Shown here one piece after another: positions 49,684 to 59,220 of a DNA stretch of 64,000 nt; position 1 is the stretch's first letter, and every line of letters begins with the position of its first letter. Source of the DNA: Alphaproteobacteria bacterium (GTDB lineage: Bacteria; Pseudomonadota; Alphaproteobacteria; Caulobacterales; Hyphomonadaceae); NCBI GenBank assembly GCA_018969425.1, contig JAGWYJ010000016.1:1-64000 (forward strand), written 5' to 3'. The position numbers and the translations under genes are program-made. The notes below the pieces were generated by a model, which did no database searches, was not told where the DNA came from, and saw only the letters and a list, made by a program, of their open reading frames with translations.

Positions 49684-51003
49684 ATGTCATCACACTCATT
49701 ATCGCGAGGACCGATTTCTCATCGCATCTGGCCTGTTATGGCTATCGCATCCTTCGCGAGCGTTCTGTCCGCCTGCGTTTCGATCCCAACGCTTAACACC
49801 GCTTCGACCGCCTGGCCGACACGAGCGGACGTTGTGGCCAATCAGTCGGACTTCACAGCCGAGGGCCTCGCGGCGCTCGATGCGCGGATGAAGGAAGCAG
49901 TCGACAAGAAACAGATCGCCGGACTCGAGTATGCACTGTTCAAAAATGGACGGCTTGCGGCTTTCAATATTCATGGAAACCAGTCATTCGGCGGACCCCC
50001 AATGACTGAAGACACGATTTTCCGGATCAGATCGATGTCGAAACCGGTAACTGGAGTTGCATTGATGCAGCTCTATGACCAGGGCAAATGGTCTCTCGAC
50101 GATCCGATTACAAAGTTCGTACCGGAGTTTCAAAACCTGAAAGTCTACACTGAGGACAAGGATAAAAACACTGTCCTGGTGAATGTCTCAAGGCCGGCGA
50201 CTATGCGCGAATTGTTCACGCATACCGCCGGATTTGGCTACGGTCTTAGCGCCTCGACGGCCGTCGATAGGATGTTCATCGCTGACCATCCCATGGGAAA
50301 GAAGGACCTTAAGGCCCTGATCGACAGAGTCGCAGAAATTCCTCTCCTCGCACAGCCTGGAGAAAGATGGTCCTACTCAATCGGCATAGACGTTCAGGGT
50401 GCGATCGTCGAACGACTGTCAGGTCAATCCTTCGGATCCTATCTGAAGGCCAACATCTTTGATCCTCTGGGCATGAAGGACACAACCTTCCTGCTCGCTG
50501 AAAAGGATCGCCCGAGACTTGCCACGGTGTATCAGCGGAACAACGAAACCGGCGAGATGGCGGTATTCCCCGACGCGCCGGACCGTGACTTCTTCAAGGC
50601 TGACCATGCGGAATCCGGAGGTGGGGGCCTCGCCTCCACCACACACGACTATGCTCGTTTCGTTCAGATGCTGATCAATGACGGATCACTCGACGGCGCG
50701 CGCATTCTGAAGCCGGAAACAGTCAAACTGATGATGACCAATCAGATCGGCGACATGCGCGCCATGGGAGGAGGCGGCTGGGGACTCGGCGGCGCCTTGA
50801 CCACTGCGCCGCCGAGCGAGAAGGCGCCGCAACCTACAGGAACCTTCTCCTGGTTCGGCATTGATGGAAGCTGGTTCTGGGTCGATCCCGTCAACGACAT
50901 CGGCTTTGTCGGAATGATTCAGCGGCGCGGCGGCGCGGGCCCCGGCTCAGTCGATCTCAGAGGCGAAAGCCCTCAATTGGTCTACAAGGCGCTCACGAAA
51001 TAA
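49684..51003 (+). CDS. Serine hydrolase lipoprotein (class C beta-lactamase/esterase fold), second copy
   Basis: This is a paralogue of the preceding gene. A lipoprotein signal ends LSAC (Cys31). RSMSKPVTGVALMQLYDQGK matches the first copy almost residue for residue, with the SxxK serine at 117. HTAGFGYGLSAS, RWSYSIGIDVQGAIVERLSG and GGGGLASTTHDYARFVQMLI are likewise shared. TFSWFGIDGSWFWVDPVNDI near the end occupies the place of the third motif. The N-terminal 50 residues differ, so the copies may meet different partners or compartments. GGAGAG four bases before the ATG supports the start. The pair looks like a local duplication followed by divergence. Confidence 0.87.
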   Translation: MSSHSLSRGPISHRIWPVMAIASFASVLSACVSIPTLNTASTAWPTRADVVANQSDFTAEGLAALDARMKEAVDKKQIAGLEYALFKNGRLAAFNIHGNQSFGGPPMTEDTIFRIRSMSKPVTGVALMQLYDQGKWSLDDPITKFVPEFQNLKVYTEDKDKNTVLVNVSRPATMRELFTHTAGFGYGLSASTAVDRMFIADHPMGKKDLKALIDRVAEIPLLAQPGERWSYSIGIDVQGAIVERLSGQSFGSYLKANIFDPLGMKDTTFLLAEKDRPRLATVYQRNNETGEMAVFPDAPDRDFFKADHAESGGGGLASTTHDYARFVQMLINDGSLDGARILKPETVKLMMTNQIGDMRAMGGGGWGLGGALTTAPPSEKAPQPTGTFSWFGIDGSWFWVDPVNDIGFVGMIQRRGGAGPGSVDLRGESPQLVYKALTK

Positions 51004-51027
51004 GCGCTGGTGCTCGTCAGACGTTTG

Positions 51028-51051
51028 GAGGGCCCGGCTCCCCGGGCCCTC
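51028..51051. terminator. Hairpin between the second serine hydrolase and murB
   Basis: GAGGGCCCGG (51028-51037) pairs with CCGGGCCCTC (51042-51051) around a 4-base loop, between two convergent genes. The U-run is weak on the plus strand; it probably ends the hydrolase transcript. Confidence 0.6.
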
Positions 51052-51075
51052 TTGCCGTCTGCGATCAGACGCGCC

Positions 51076-51990
51076 TTAGCGGCGACCAATACGACGGATC
51101 TCCCAACGAAGATCGACGCCGCTTGTCGCCTTCACTGCGGCCCGCACATCCTCGCCAAGACCCTCAATATCAGCCGCAGTCGCGTCACCCGTATTGATAA
51201 GAAAATTGCAATGTTGCTCGCTCACCTGAGCCCCGCCGCGCCGCGCGCCCCGCATTCCGGCCTCATCCACTAGCTTCCAGGCGCTTCGGGCATCGGGAGC
51301 CCCCGGCGGATCGGGATTGGCGAAGGTGGATCCCCCGGTCTTTTCGCGGATTGGCTGAGCAGCCTCACGCCGCGACGAAATCTCATTCATTCGAGCCTCG
51401 ATCGCGGCAGGATCATCTGGCTGTCCCCGAAAAACAGCCTGGATCCAGATGATCCCCGTGGGATCGCTGTGGCGATAGCGAAATCCGAAATCAGACGCCG
51501 CGTAACGGCGTACCTCTCCCGTTCTATCTACGCCCCATGCGGCTTCCAGAACATCCTTGGTCTCTCGTCCATAGCAGCCGGCGTTCATTGTCAGAGCGCC
51601 TCCTATGGTCCCAGGAATGCCGACGAGAAATTCGAGCCCTGATAGTCCTGCCTTGGCTGCTGCGCGGGCAACTGTCGCATCCAGCGCCCCGGAGCCGGCG
51701 ACAACCCTGTCTCCATCGATGACGACGGCTCCGAATTCTCGACCCGCAAGTCGGACCACGACCCCAGGAACTCCGCCATCTCGCACGATCAGGTTCGAGC
51801 CGACACCGATCGGATAGACAGGAACATCTGACGGAAGCGCACGCAAAAAACTGGCGAGATCCTCTACATCTGCGGGGATGAAAAGAACTTCGGCCTCACC
51901 GCCGACCCGGAACCAGGTGAACGGCGCCAGCCTTTCTCCGGGGAGCAGGCGACCTCGAACAGGCGGCAGTGACGAAATCAGGGACTCCAT
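51076..51990 (-). CDS. murB: UDP-N-acetylenolpyruvoylglucosamine reductase
   Basis: MurB reduces the enolpyruvyl group to make UDP-N-acetylmuramate, using FAD and [25 protein letters not shown] and [20 protein letters not shown] are FAD contacts. [20 protein letters not shown] is the type I/II core, [10 protein letters not shown] holds the catalytic serine, and [16 protein letters not shown] the C-terminal glutamate region. The length of 304 is normal for alphaproteobacteria. The ATG is at 51988-51990. In the standard cluster murB directly follows murC; here two other genes lie between, and murB is separated from ddl by the plus-strand interruption. Confidence 0.95.
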   Translation of the reverse strand: MESLISSLPPVRGRLLPGERLAPFTWFRVGGEAEVLFIPADVEDLASFLRALPSDVPVYPIGVGSNLIVRDGGVPGVVVRLAGREFGAVVIDGDRVVAGSGALDATVARAAAKAGLSGLEFLVGIPGTIGGALTMNAGCYGRETKDVLEAAWGVDRTGEVRRYAASDFGFRYRHSDPTGIIWIQAVFRGQPDDPAAIEARMNEISSRREAAQPIREKTGGSTFANPDPPGAPDARSAWKLVDEAGMRGARRGGAQVSEQHCNFLINTGDATAADIEGLGEDVRAAVKATSGVDLRWEIRRIGRR

Positions 51991-52031
51991 GCTCGCCTTC
52001 CAGTCTGCCGCCCAACCAATTCCAGGCGGAT

Positions 52032-52823
52032 CTAATGGCAGACCCGCTCGCCGCCGGTGTCGAGATGAAGGTGATCGGCGTGATCGGCGTTGTATTCCGG
52101 GCTCAGCGTTACGTCAAAAACCTGACACGCCCCCTGACGAACATCGCGGAGAAACTCTCCCTCGGGACCGGAACTGAAGTAATGATCCCGAACATTAATC
52201 CTTCGTCCATCGACAAGCGTGAACCCCGATATATCCGCGGCGCGACCGAAGGCATGTTCGCTGAGTGGGCCGCTACCCCCGACCCGACGACACGAATATC
52301 CCCCGAAGGCCTCGATTGACGCCAGAGAGGACCCGAAATGCCGCTCCGCGGCGGGCGCTACGATCTGACGCTCCCACAGATGAAGCCGAGCAGCCGTGGC
52401 GCATGTCATGATGAGCGGCTCAGGGGCGCGATAAGTGACAAGCCCCTCCTCCAGCGCCACAGCATCGTCGAAACCGCAACCGTTCTCTTCCGTCTGCGCC
52501 GATACCCGTTGAAAACCGACGCCCGCGAACTCGAGGGCCTGGTAGCAAGCCGACAAATCCCTCGACAATTGAGCATAGGCCTGACGGTCGCCAAGTGTCT
52601 CAGGTGCGGCGAGATCAAGCCCGCGGAGCAGAAGCTGCATGCGTTCCACAGTCAGCGTATTGCGAAACGCAGGCTCGTTCGCCGCACCCGACAAGGAACG
52701 GCCTGAAACAGACGCCCCCTGATCCTGGCTCGCGCCAGGCTCCCGGGAACACCCGCCCAGACAGGCGAACAGACCCGCCAGAACGGCAACAAAAACGACC
52801 CCGGAACCTTTCATGAGAGACAT
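52032..52823 (-). CDS. Extensin-like lipoprotein with LAS metallopeptidase motifs
   Basis: A lipoprotein signal ends CLGGC (Cys25). The C-terminal half is the extensin-like_C domain: [27 protein letters not shown] and [14 protein letters not shown], and near the end [11 protein letters not shown]. His190-x6-Asp197 and the later His251-x-His253 have the spacing of zinc ligands in LAS peptidases (VanY, VanX, MepA), which cut peptidoglycan peptides. The domain family has no proven function, so peptidase activity is an inference. Four or more cysteines suggest disulfides in the periplasm. It lies 41 bases before murB on the same strand within the dcw cluster. The ATG at 52823 is taken; one at 52814 is possible. 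Confidence 0.75.
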   Translation of the reverse strand: MSLMKGSGVVFVAVLAGLFACLGGCSREPGASQDQGASVSGRSLSGAANEPAFRNTLTVERMQLLLRGLDLAAPETLGDRQAYAQLSRDLSACYQALEFAGVGFQRVSAQTEENGCGFDDAVALEEGLVTYRAPEPLIMTCATAARLHLWERQIVAPAAERHFGSSLASIEAFGGYSCRRVGGSGPLSEHAFGRAADISGFTLVDGRRINVRDHYFSSGPEGEFLRDVRQGACQVFDVTLSPEYNADHADHLHLDTGGERVCH

Positions 52824-52933
52824 GCTAGCCGACCGATCATCTTCACCCCATCTGACTCAATCGTGGGGAGAGTGAAAGACGACGCTAACGTTACCGAAAA
52901 GCTAATAATCCGGAGCTCACCCTAGGATGATCG

Positions 52934-53992
52934 TCACTCGCTCTCAGGGGTGAGAGCCAGGTCTTTGCCTGCACGCTCCTGGATACGGGCCCCCGCCAGA
53001 ATGCCGTAAAGGCCGTAATTGCCTTCGTGACAGGCATACTCGTAGACCTGTTCCCGGACCCCGTTGAGGGTCATCTCCCCTCTCCAGGACTGCGAATAGA
53101 CTTCCGGATCATCAACCTGGAATTCATAGAGAATTTCAGCGTCCCCAACGCGAGTAAATCGCTCCGTCAGCTTACCCGTGTCCGAGATGAAAACCGGAGA
53201 GGTCTGCTGCCGATGGAAGTTGCGGGTCTCCACCACGAGAGTGTCGCCCTCATACCACCCAATCGAATCGCCCAGCCAGGGTTCAATGGCGGTGGGGCGA
53301 GTTCGGGTCTTGGTGAGAGGAATGATCCTCGCGTCATGCACCATCTCGATCAGGATCATCACATGATCAGGCGTCTGCACGAACTGATAATGATTGTTGT
53401 AAAGAACATTCAGCATCACCGGGCCGCCAGTACCTCCAAACCCGATCAGACATCTTTCTCCGGTCGAGCGGGACTCTGGTCCCTCGTAAGACCCGCCCGC
53501 GCCTCCCTTGGGCGGTTCAGCCCGCGGCCGCCAGGCCGCCATCTTCCGTCGACCGGCTTGGGTCATGGGGATCCGTCCATCGGCCGGCTCTACAATCCAA
53601 GACGACCTCAGCTCTCCCTTGACCTTGGCGATCCGGGATCCTGGATCGACCCACACCGCGTTATAGTTGCCCACTGGCGGCAAAGGCTTACCCTTCTCAG
53701 GAGCTCCCTCAGCCTGATCGGTCGGCTTAAGTTCGGCGGCGGTGCGGACATTGTTATAGTCTGAAGCCTCGATCTTACGGGCTTCTTCGGCGCTCAACAC
53801 TAGGGATGACACATCCTGGGGACGCGTGAGCTTGGTGATCGAAGAATTGGTCCAGACACCCTGCAAGTCCGGAGCGCCCCAGCTTGTTTTCGGAACGGCA
53901 TAGGGAGCGACAGTCTGGGCAAGAGATGCAGGCGCTTGGGCGGCGACAAAAGCGAAAGCCCACAACGACAGTCCGAACGCGACCCGTTTCAT
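52934..53992 (-). CDS. Exported protein of an uncharacterised family
   Basis: I recognise the pattern as a widespread secreted family without an assigned role, not a named one. A signal peptide covers about residues 1-25 (cleaved near ASLA). SWGAPDLQGVWTNSSITKL starts the mature part. TPDHVMILIEMVHDARIIPL, WLGDSIGWYEGDTLVVETRN followed by FH, ERFTRVGDAEILYEFQVDDP and VYEYACHEGNYGLYGILAGA form the conserved C-terminal half, probably a beta-barrel or lipocalin-like fold. GGGGAG just before the ATG at 53992 favours that start over an ATG four codons earlier. It sits between murC and the extensin-like gene. Confidence 0.6.
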   Translation of the reverse strand: MKRVAFGLSLWAFAFVAAQAPASLAQTVAPYAVPKTSWGAPDLQGVWTNSSITKLTRPQDVSSLVLSAEEARKIEASDYNNVRTAAELKPTDQAEGAPEKGKPLPPVGNYNAVWVDPGSRIAKVKGELRSSWIVEPADGRIPMTQAGRRKMAAWRPRAEPPKGGAGGSYEGPESRSTGERCLIGFGGTGGPVMLNVLYNNHYQFVQTPDHVMILIEMVHDARIIPLTKTRTRPTAIEPWLGDSIGWYEGDTLVVETRNFHRQQTSPVFISDTGKLTERFTRVGDAEILYEFQVDDPEVYSQSWRGEMTLNGVREQVYEYACHEGNYGLYGILAGARIQERAGKDLALTPESE

Positions 53993-54115
53993 ATCTCTCC
54001 CCATAGTCTTTTATATCGGCTTTATTGTGAGTGTTCTGCCGCGTCGAATGCCGGCGCACAAGTCCCACTGAACGAAGAGCCCGAGCATCCAGGAACTGAG
54101 GGATCAGAGACCCAG

Positions 54116-55528
54116 TCAGGCCCCTGCCGCAAGCCGTCGGGCAAGAGCTTGGGCATGGGTCGTAATGTCCCCAGCGCCGAGACAGACTACGAGATCTCCC
54201 GGGTGCAATCCGTCTCTCAGAGTATCCGGCAGATCCTCAAGGGCCGTAAGGGTCCGCACGGATCTGTGACCATGCTCCATCAGCCCCTTGGCGAGAGACT
54301 GAGCCGACACGCCGTCAATAGGCCCCTCTCCGGCCGCATAAACGGGAGCCACCAGAACATGATCGGCGTCATTGAAGCAGGTGCAGAAATCCTCGAATAA
54401 ATCCCGCAGCCGGGTAAACCGGTGGGGTTGGACTACAGCAAACACCCGCCCCTTGCCCTGAACGTCCCGAGCAGCGCGGAGCACAGCTTTAATCTCAACG
54501 GGATGATGACCGTAATCATCAATAATGCGAACTCCGTTCCATTCGCCGACAGTCGTAAATCGGCGCTTCACTCCGCCGAACTTGGACAATGCCGAACGCA
54601 CCTGCTCTTCATCTCCCCCCAGCTCTCTCGCCACAGCGATAGCAGCCAGAGAATTCTGAACATTGTGCTGCCCAGCCATCGGCAGCTTGAGCTCGCGCCA
54701 GCACATCTCCTCACAACTGCCGCGCGGACGGACAACCAGATCAAAGATGGAACCACCCGCCTCGGGACGAACATTGACGGCCCGAACATCCGCCTGCGGA
54801 TTAAAGCCGTACGTGACCCTCCTTCGATCAGGAATGCGGCTCGCCAGCGCCTGCACTTCAGGATGATCGGCGCAAAGAACAGCGAACCCGTAAAAAGGCA
54901 GGTTTTCGACAAAGGTATCAAAGCCTCTCCGAAGGGCCTCCATGGATCCATAGTGATCCATGTGTTCGGGATCGATATTCGTCACAACGGCGACTGTTGG
55001 CCTGAGGCGAGTGAATGTCCCGTCGCTCTCGTCAGCTTCAACGACAATCCACTCTCCGGCTCCGAGTTTAGCGTTTGATCCATAGGCATTGATCACGCCA
55101 CCGTTGATGACAGTCGGATCAAGGCCGACCCCATCCAGCAGGGCCGCAACCATAGACGTGGTGGTCGTCTTGCCGTGGGTCCCTGCGACCGCAACGGTCC
55201 ATTTGAGACGAATAAGCTCGGCGAGCATGTCCGCACGCCGGACCACAGGGATAGCCCGAGCCCGAGCGGCATCGACCTCGGGATTTCCGCTCTTGATAGC
55301 AGAAGACACGACGAGGGCGCCGACACCCTCTATATTGTCAGCCTGATGACCAATGAAAATCTTAGCGCCCATAGACGCCAGACGGGCGGCATTCGGATTC
55401 TCCCTGAGATCAGAACCGGAAACTTCGTAACCGAGATTGATCATGACCTCGGCGATCCCAGACATCCCTATGCCGCCGATTCCGACAAAATGAACGGGGC
55501 CGACGTCAAATGGAATTGATCTACGCAT
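54116..55528 (-). CDS. murC: UDP-N-acetylmuramate-L-alanine ligase
   Basis: MurC adds L-alanine to UDP-MurNAc. [20 protein letters not shown] is the N-terminal nucleotide fold and [20 protein letters not shown] the ATP loop. [20 protein letters not shown] and [12 protein letters not shown] are the central Mur ligase signatures, and [20 protein letters not shown] is the C-terminal domain. Starting at the ATG at 55526-55528 (AAGGA upstream) gives 470 residues. This overlaps the end of murG by eight bases; a longer open frame further into murG is not needed. Confidence 0.96.
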   Translation of the reverse strand: MRRSIPFDVGPVHFVGIGGIGMSGIAEVMINLGYEVSGSDLRENPNAARLASMGAKIFIGHQADNIEGVGALVVSSAIKSGNPEVDAARARAIPVVRRADMLAELIRLKWTVAVAGTHGKTTTTSMVAALLDGVGLDPTVINGGVINAYGSNAKLGAGEWIVVEADESDGTFTRLRPTVAVVTNIDPEHMDHYGSMEALRRGFDTFVENLPFYGFAVLCADHPEVQALASRIPDRRRVTYGFNPQADVRAVNVRPEAGGSIFDLVVRPRGSCEEMCWRELKLPMAGQHNVQNSLAAIAVARELGGDEEQVRSALSKFGGVKRRFTTVGEWNGVRIIDDYGHHPVEIKAVLRAARDVQGKGRVFAVVQPHRFTRLRDLFEDFCTCFNDADHVLVAPVYAAGEGPIDGVSAQSLAKGLMEHGHRSVRTLTALEDLPDTLRDGLHPGDLVVCLGAGDITTHAQALARRLAAGA

Positions 55529-56651
55529 GATCCTTGCCCGCCATTTCAACAGCCTGCTCGGCGAGATCTGCAAGATCCCTTGCAGCGTTGAGCCGCCCCA
55601 TCGATAACGCCGCCCGGGCGCGCGCCTGAAGAACGCCAGCGTTCGATAGCCGTTCAGCCAGAATGGACCGGAGGGATGCGGGTGTAAACTTGGCTTCGGT
55701 CAGAATATCGGCAGCAGCCCCCTCGAGCATTTCTTCAGCATTAGCTGTCTGATGATCGTCCATCGCAATAGCAAGAGGCACCAGGATCGAAGGCCGACCA
55801 ACGATCGCAAGTTCGGTCACCGTCGAGGCGCCGGCCCGAGCAATCACAAGATGCGCGCGCGCCAGACGTTCATGCATGTCACGGAAGAAAGATGAAATGT
55901 CGCAACGAACACCCGCCTGCCGATAAATCTCCTCCACTTTAGCTATCTGCTCGTCTCTGACCTGCTGCACCACGATCAGCCGCCTGCGGAGCGTCTCCGT
56001 GAGACCTTCGATCGCCCTAGGAACAACCTCGCCGAAAAGCCGCGCCCCCTGGCTCCCTCCGGTGACAAGAAGATTGATATCTCCATCGTCAGTGAGGTCA
56101 GGGTAAGGCAAATCACGAACCGCGCGAATGGGAGCCCTGACAGGGTTCCCTACAACCCGCTTACGCAATCTGACGGACGCTGGCAGGCGATCCAGCCGCT
56201 CGAACCCGCACGCGACAAAGGCAGCCGAAGGTGCGAAAAGGCGATTGACACGACCCAGAACCGAATTCTGCTCATGAATGATGATCGGCGTCTTGAGGTC
56301 AACAGCGGCGGCCAGAGACGGATAGGACGGATAACCGCCGAAACCAGCCACAAGGTCGGGTTTCGAGGTCGCAAATCGCTTCTTGGCTGTCTGAGTTCCC
56401 GCCCGCAGTTTCATAAGCGCCCCTGGCAGTCGATGAGGGGCTTTGAGCGAGAAAGTGGCCGCCGACACTTCCTCAATCCAGTCAGCTGGAAATGTCTGAG
56501 CATAGGCTCTGCCGCGGGAATCCGTGATGAGAGCGGTGGACCATCCCCGACTGCGCATCTCCTCAGCGAAGGCCTGGGCAGGAAACATATGTCCCCCCGT
56601 ACCGCCTGCAGCGATCACAACGAGGGGCCGCCGTGCAACACTGTCCGCCAT
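55521..56651 (-). CDS. murG: Lipid II synthase (MurNAc-lipid I GlcNAc transferase)
   Basis: MurG transfers GlcNAc to lipid I on the inner face of the membrane. [20 protein letters not shown] is the Gly-rich loop, [20 protein letters not shown] the membrane/acceptor region, and [11 protein letters not shown] with [20 protein letters not shown] the C-terminal UDP-GlcNAc site. The length of 376 is usual. The ATG at 56649-56651 overlaps the ftsW stop by one base (TGATG), with GAGGCC upstream. Confidence 0.96.
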   Translation of the reverse strand: MADSVARRPLVVIAAGGTGGHMFPAQAFAEEMRSRGWSTALITDSRGRAYAQTFPADWIEEVSAATFSLKAPHRLPGALMKLRAGTQTAKKRFATSKPDLVAGFGGYPSYPSLAAAVDLKTPIIIHEQNSVLGRVNRLFAPSAAFVACGFERLDRLPASVRLRKRVVGNPVRAPIRAVRDLPYPDLTDDGDINLLVTGGSQGARLFGEVVPRAIEGLTETLRRRLIVVQQVRDEQIAKVEEIYRQAGVRCDISSFFRDMHERLARAHLVIARAGASTVTELAIVGRPSILVPLAIAMDDHQTANAEEMLEGAAADILTEAKFTPASLRSILAERLSNAGVLQARARAALSMGRLNAARDLADLAEQAVEMAGKDHA

Positions 56652-57790
56652 CAGGAAGGCCTCAGAACCGAAATGAGCGTATCAGGCCGTCGACGGGTCA
56701 GCGCCAGAGCAAAACCCAGGGTAAGAGCCGTTCCCAGCAATGAGGAGCCCCCCGAAGACACCAGAGGCAGCGTCATGCCCTTGGGCGGCATGAGACTGAG
56801 ATTGACCGACATGTTGATCACAGCTTGCAGGCCGAAAAGAGCAAATAGCCCGACCCCTGCCGCTCTCTCATAAAGATCGGGATTTCGCGAGGCCATCAGA
56901 ATGCCTCTGATGCTGATGAAGGCGAAGCAGATGGCCAGTCCCGCGCAGGCGACGAGTCCGAACTCCTCTCCAGCGACGGCGAAAATGAAATCGGTATGAG
57001 CATCCGGGAGCGCAGCCTTTACATCTCCCTCCCCCGGCCCCACTCCGAACAGACCTCCGTGTTGAATGGCTTCGCGCGCCTTGTCGATTTGATACGTATC
57101 GTACTCAGTCGGATTGATGAAGCTATCAACACGGCGCCGAACATGCGGAAGCAGAAGGTATAAGCCGGATCCCATCGCGCCGCCGCCGATCAGAAAACCG
57201 AGCGCCCACTTCCATGGCAATCCAAGAACGAAAAAAACTATAAGGAATGCGCCAGTCAATAGAACCGCCTGTCCGACGTCGGGCTGAAGAAGCAGAAGGC
57301 CAACAGTCACCGCGTAAAAAGCAAATGCGCTCATGGCGAGAGGACCCTTCGGGTAAAGGCCCCGAAGCGCAAGCAGCCAGGCGGATATCACGATAAGAGC
57401 AGGCTTGATCATCTCGGAGGGTTGAAAAGTCGAGCCTCCGATTCTGATCCAGCGCTGAGCTCCCTTAGCCTCGTGACCCGCAAGAAGAACAGCAGTCATG
57501 AGACCGAAAGAAACCAGAAAAATGAGAACCGCCAGCCTCCGGACCCAGACGGGAGACAACAAGGACAGAGACAGCATCACAACAACAGCCGCAAATGCAA
57601 ACACAGCCTGTCGGTATACGAAGTGATAAAGGTCCGTCTGTCCGATACGTCGAGCCGCTTCAGGTCCTGCAGCAAGAGAGAGCACTAATCCCAGACAGAG
57701 CAAGGCAAACGCCGTCGCGATCATTCCCTTGTCCACGGTTCGCCACCACTCAGCGACCGGCGAAGTGTCAGATCGTCGAAACACCTGCAT
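56651..57790 (-). CDS. ftsW: Septal peptidoglycan polymerase FtsW (SEDS family)
   Basis: FtsW polymerises glycan strands at the septum together with FtsI. About ten membrane helices fill 379 residues. SEDS blocks include WIRIGGSTFQPSEMIKPALI, LLLQPDVGQAVLLTGAFLIV, FGVGPGEGDVKAALPDAHTD followed by FIFAVAGEEFG, and GMTLPLVSSGGSSLLGTALT. The conserved aspartate in LLQPDVGQ is the catalytic residue of the family. The ATG is at 57788-57790, four bases after the murD stop. Confidence 0.96.
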   Translation of the reverse strand: MQVFRRSDTSPVAEWWRTVDKGMIATAFALLCLGLVLSLAAGPEAARRIGQTDLYHFVYRQAVFAFAAVVVMLSLSLLSPVWVRRLAVLIFLVSFGLMTAVLLAGHEAKGAQRWIRIGGSTFQPSEMIKPALIVISAWLLALRGLYPKGPLAMSAFAFYAVTVGLLLLQPDVGQAVLLTGAFLIVFFVLGLPWKWALGFLIGGGAMGSGLYLLLPHVRRRVDSFINPTEYDTYQIDKAREAIQHGGLFGVGPGEGDVKAALPDAHTDFIFAVAGEEFGLVACAGLAICFAFISIRGILMASRNPDLYERAAGVGLFALFGLQAVINMSVNLSLMPPKGMTLPLVSSGGSSLLGTALTLGFALALTRRRPDTLISVLRPS

Positions 57791-57794
57791 GATG

Positions 57795-59213
57795 TCAGGC
57801 CGTCTCTTTCAATGCATGATTTCGAGATAGCTGTAGGGTCAGCGTTCTGAACATCTCACCCCGATGCTCGAAGTCACGAAACTGATCGAAACTGGCGCAC
57901 GCTGGAGAAAACAGAACGACCGGAGATGGGTCGCCGGCAGCCCGGGCATCCATGAACGCGGCATCGATGGCGACGTCCAGCTGCCGGCACTTAACGGCGT
58001 CGAGCTTGCCCGATAGCGTCCGCGCAAAGGCTTCAGAGGACTCACCGATAAGATAAGCCTTTCGAACCGACCCAAAGAGCGGCTCAAGGTCGTCGATCCC
58101 CTCCTCCTTCGGCCGGCCGCCGACGATCCAGTAAGCGCCAGGATAAGCACGCAGCGCCTGCTCAGCCGCCTGACTATTGGTCGCTTTGGAATCATTGATG
58201 AACCGGACGCCATCGACCTCGGCGATCATCTCCAGGCGATGAGGGAGACCGGGATACGACATGAGGCCAGCCATGATATCCGCGGCCTCAAGTCCCAGCG
58301 CCCGGCAGGCGGCGTAGGCTGCGGCGGCGTTCTGGTGATTGTGACGACCCGGCAGGCCGGGGGCGTTTCGAATATCCTCCAGGTCGAGTGCGCGTCCGCC
58401 CGAAGAATCCATCAGGAAGCCGTCAAGAACAGATACGCCGCGTCCCAGCCCGAACTCGCTGGAAACAGGCAGAACACGTCTGCCGCCTTCAGCGGAGAGT
58501 TGAGTGCAGATCACCTGAGTTCGGAGATCGTCGACCCCGAGTATGGCGGTGTCGCCTAAGCCCTGATTGCGAAAGATTCTGCGCTTGGCCTGAACGTATC
58601 CGTCCATACCCCCATGCCGACCCAGATGATCAGGCGATATATTGAGCAGAACCGCGACATCGCACTTGAGTGTCTCGACAAGCTCAAGCTGGTAGCTGGA
58701 AAGCTCGAGAACATAGATCGCTCCCGCGTGCAGACGCTCCAGGTCCAAAACGCCGATCCCGATGTTTCCGCCGACGCGAACATCTTTCCCGGCCGACTTC
58801 AGGATATGGCCAATCAGAGCCGTCGTTGTGGACTTACCGTTCGTCCCGGTCACACCGACGATCCGCGGCCGCTCATGCACAGCGAGACCATTCACCGCCT
58901 TTGCGAACAGCTCCATGTCCCCGATTACGGGAACGCCCATCATCTGCGCCATTCGGACAAGACGATGAGGCTCAGGAAAGCGATGCGGGATACCCGGCGA
59001 CAAGACAAGCGCCGCAAATGTTTGCCAGTCGCGACGATTGAGATCGACAACCTGAACGCCCGCGTCCTCGGCAAGCTTGCGCGAGGCTTCATTGTCATCC
59101 CACGCAAGAACCCGCGCACCTCCGGCCGCCAGTGCACGAGCAGCAGAGATGCCGGATCGGCCGAGACCGAATACCGCCACATCCTTGCCGTCAAATGCAT
59201 GAACCGGAATCAC
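57795..59213 (-). CDS. murD: UDP-N-acetylmuramoylalanine-D-glutamate ligase
   Basis: MurD adds D-glutamate. VAVFGLGRSGISAARALAAG is the uracil-binding fold and IVGVTGTNGKSTTTALIGHI the ATP loop. VLELSSYQLE and LLNISPDHLGRHGG are the Mur ligase signatures, with FINDSKATNSQAAEQALRAY in the C-terminal domain. The frame opens with GTG at 59213, seven bases after the mraY stop and preceded by GGCGG. No ATG fits without cutting into the conserved N-terminus, so GTG is the probable start. The length of 472 is normal. Confidence 0.95.
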   Translation of the reverse strand: MIPVHAFDGKDVAVFGLGRSGISAARALAAGGARVLAWDDNEASRKLAEDAGVQVVDLNRRDWQTFAALVLSPGIPHRFPEPHRLVRMAQMMGVPVIGDMELFAKAVNGLAVHERPRIVGVTGTNGKSTTTALIGHILKSAGKDVRVGGNIGIGVLDLERLHAGAIYVLELSSYQLELVETLKCDVAVLLNISPDHLGRHGGMDGYVQAKRRIFRNQGLGDTAILGVDDLRTQVICTQLSAEGGRRVLPVSSEFGLGRGVSVLDGFLMDSSGGRALDLEDIRNAPGLPGRHNHQNAAAAYAACRALGLEAADIMAGLMSYPGLPHRLEMIAEVDGVRFINDSKATNSQAAEQALRAYPGAYWIVGGRPKEEGIDDLEPLFGSVRKAYLIGESSEAFARTLSGKLDAVKCRQLDVAIDAAFMDARAAGDPSPVVLFSPACASFDQFRDFEHRGEMFRTLTLQLSRNHALKETA

Positions 59214-59220
59214 GACCCGC

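Noticed and set aside
48121-51003. Reading the two serine hydrolases as beta-lactamase resistance genes
   Set aside because: SxxK and Tyr motifs are shared by esterases and peptidases of the same fold; nothing in the sequence shows beta-lactam specificity.
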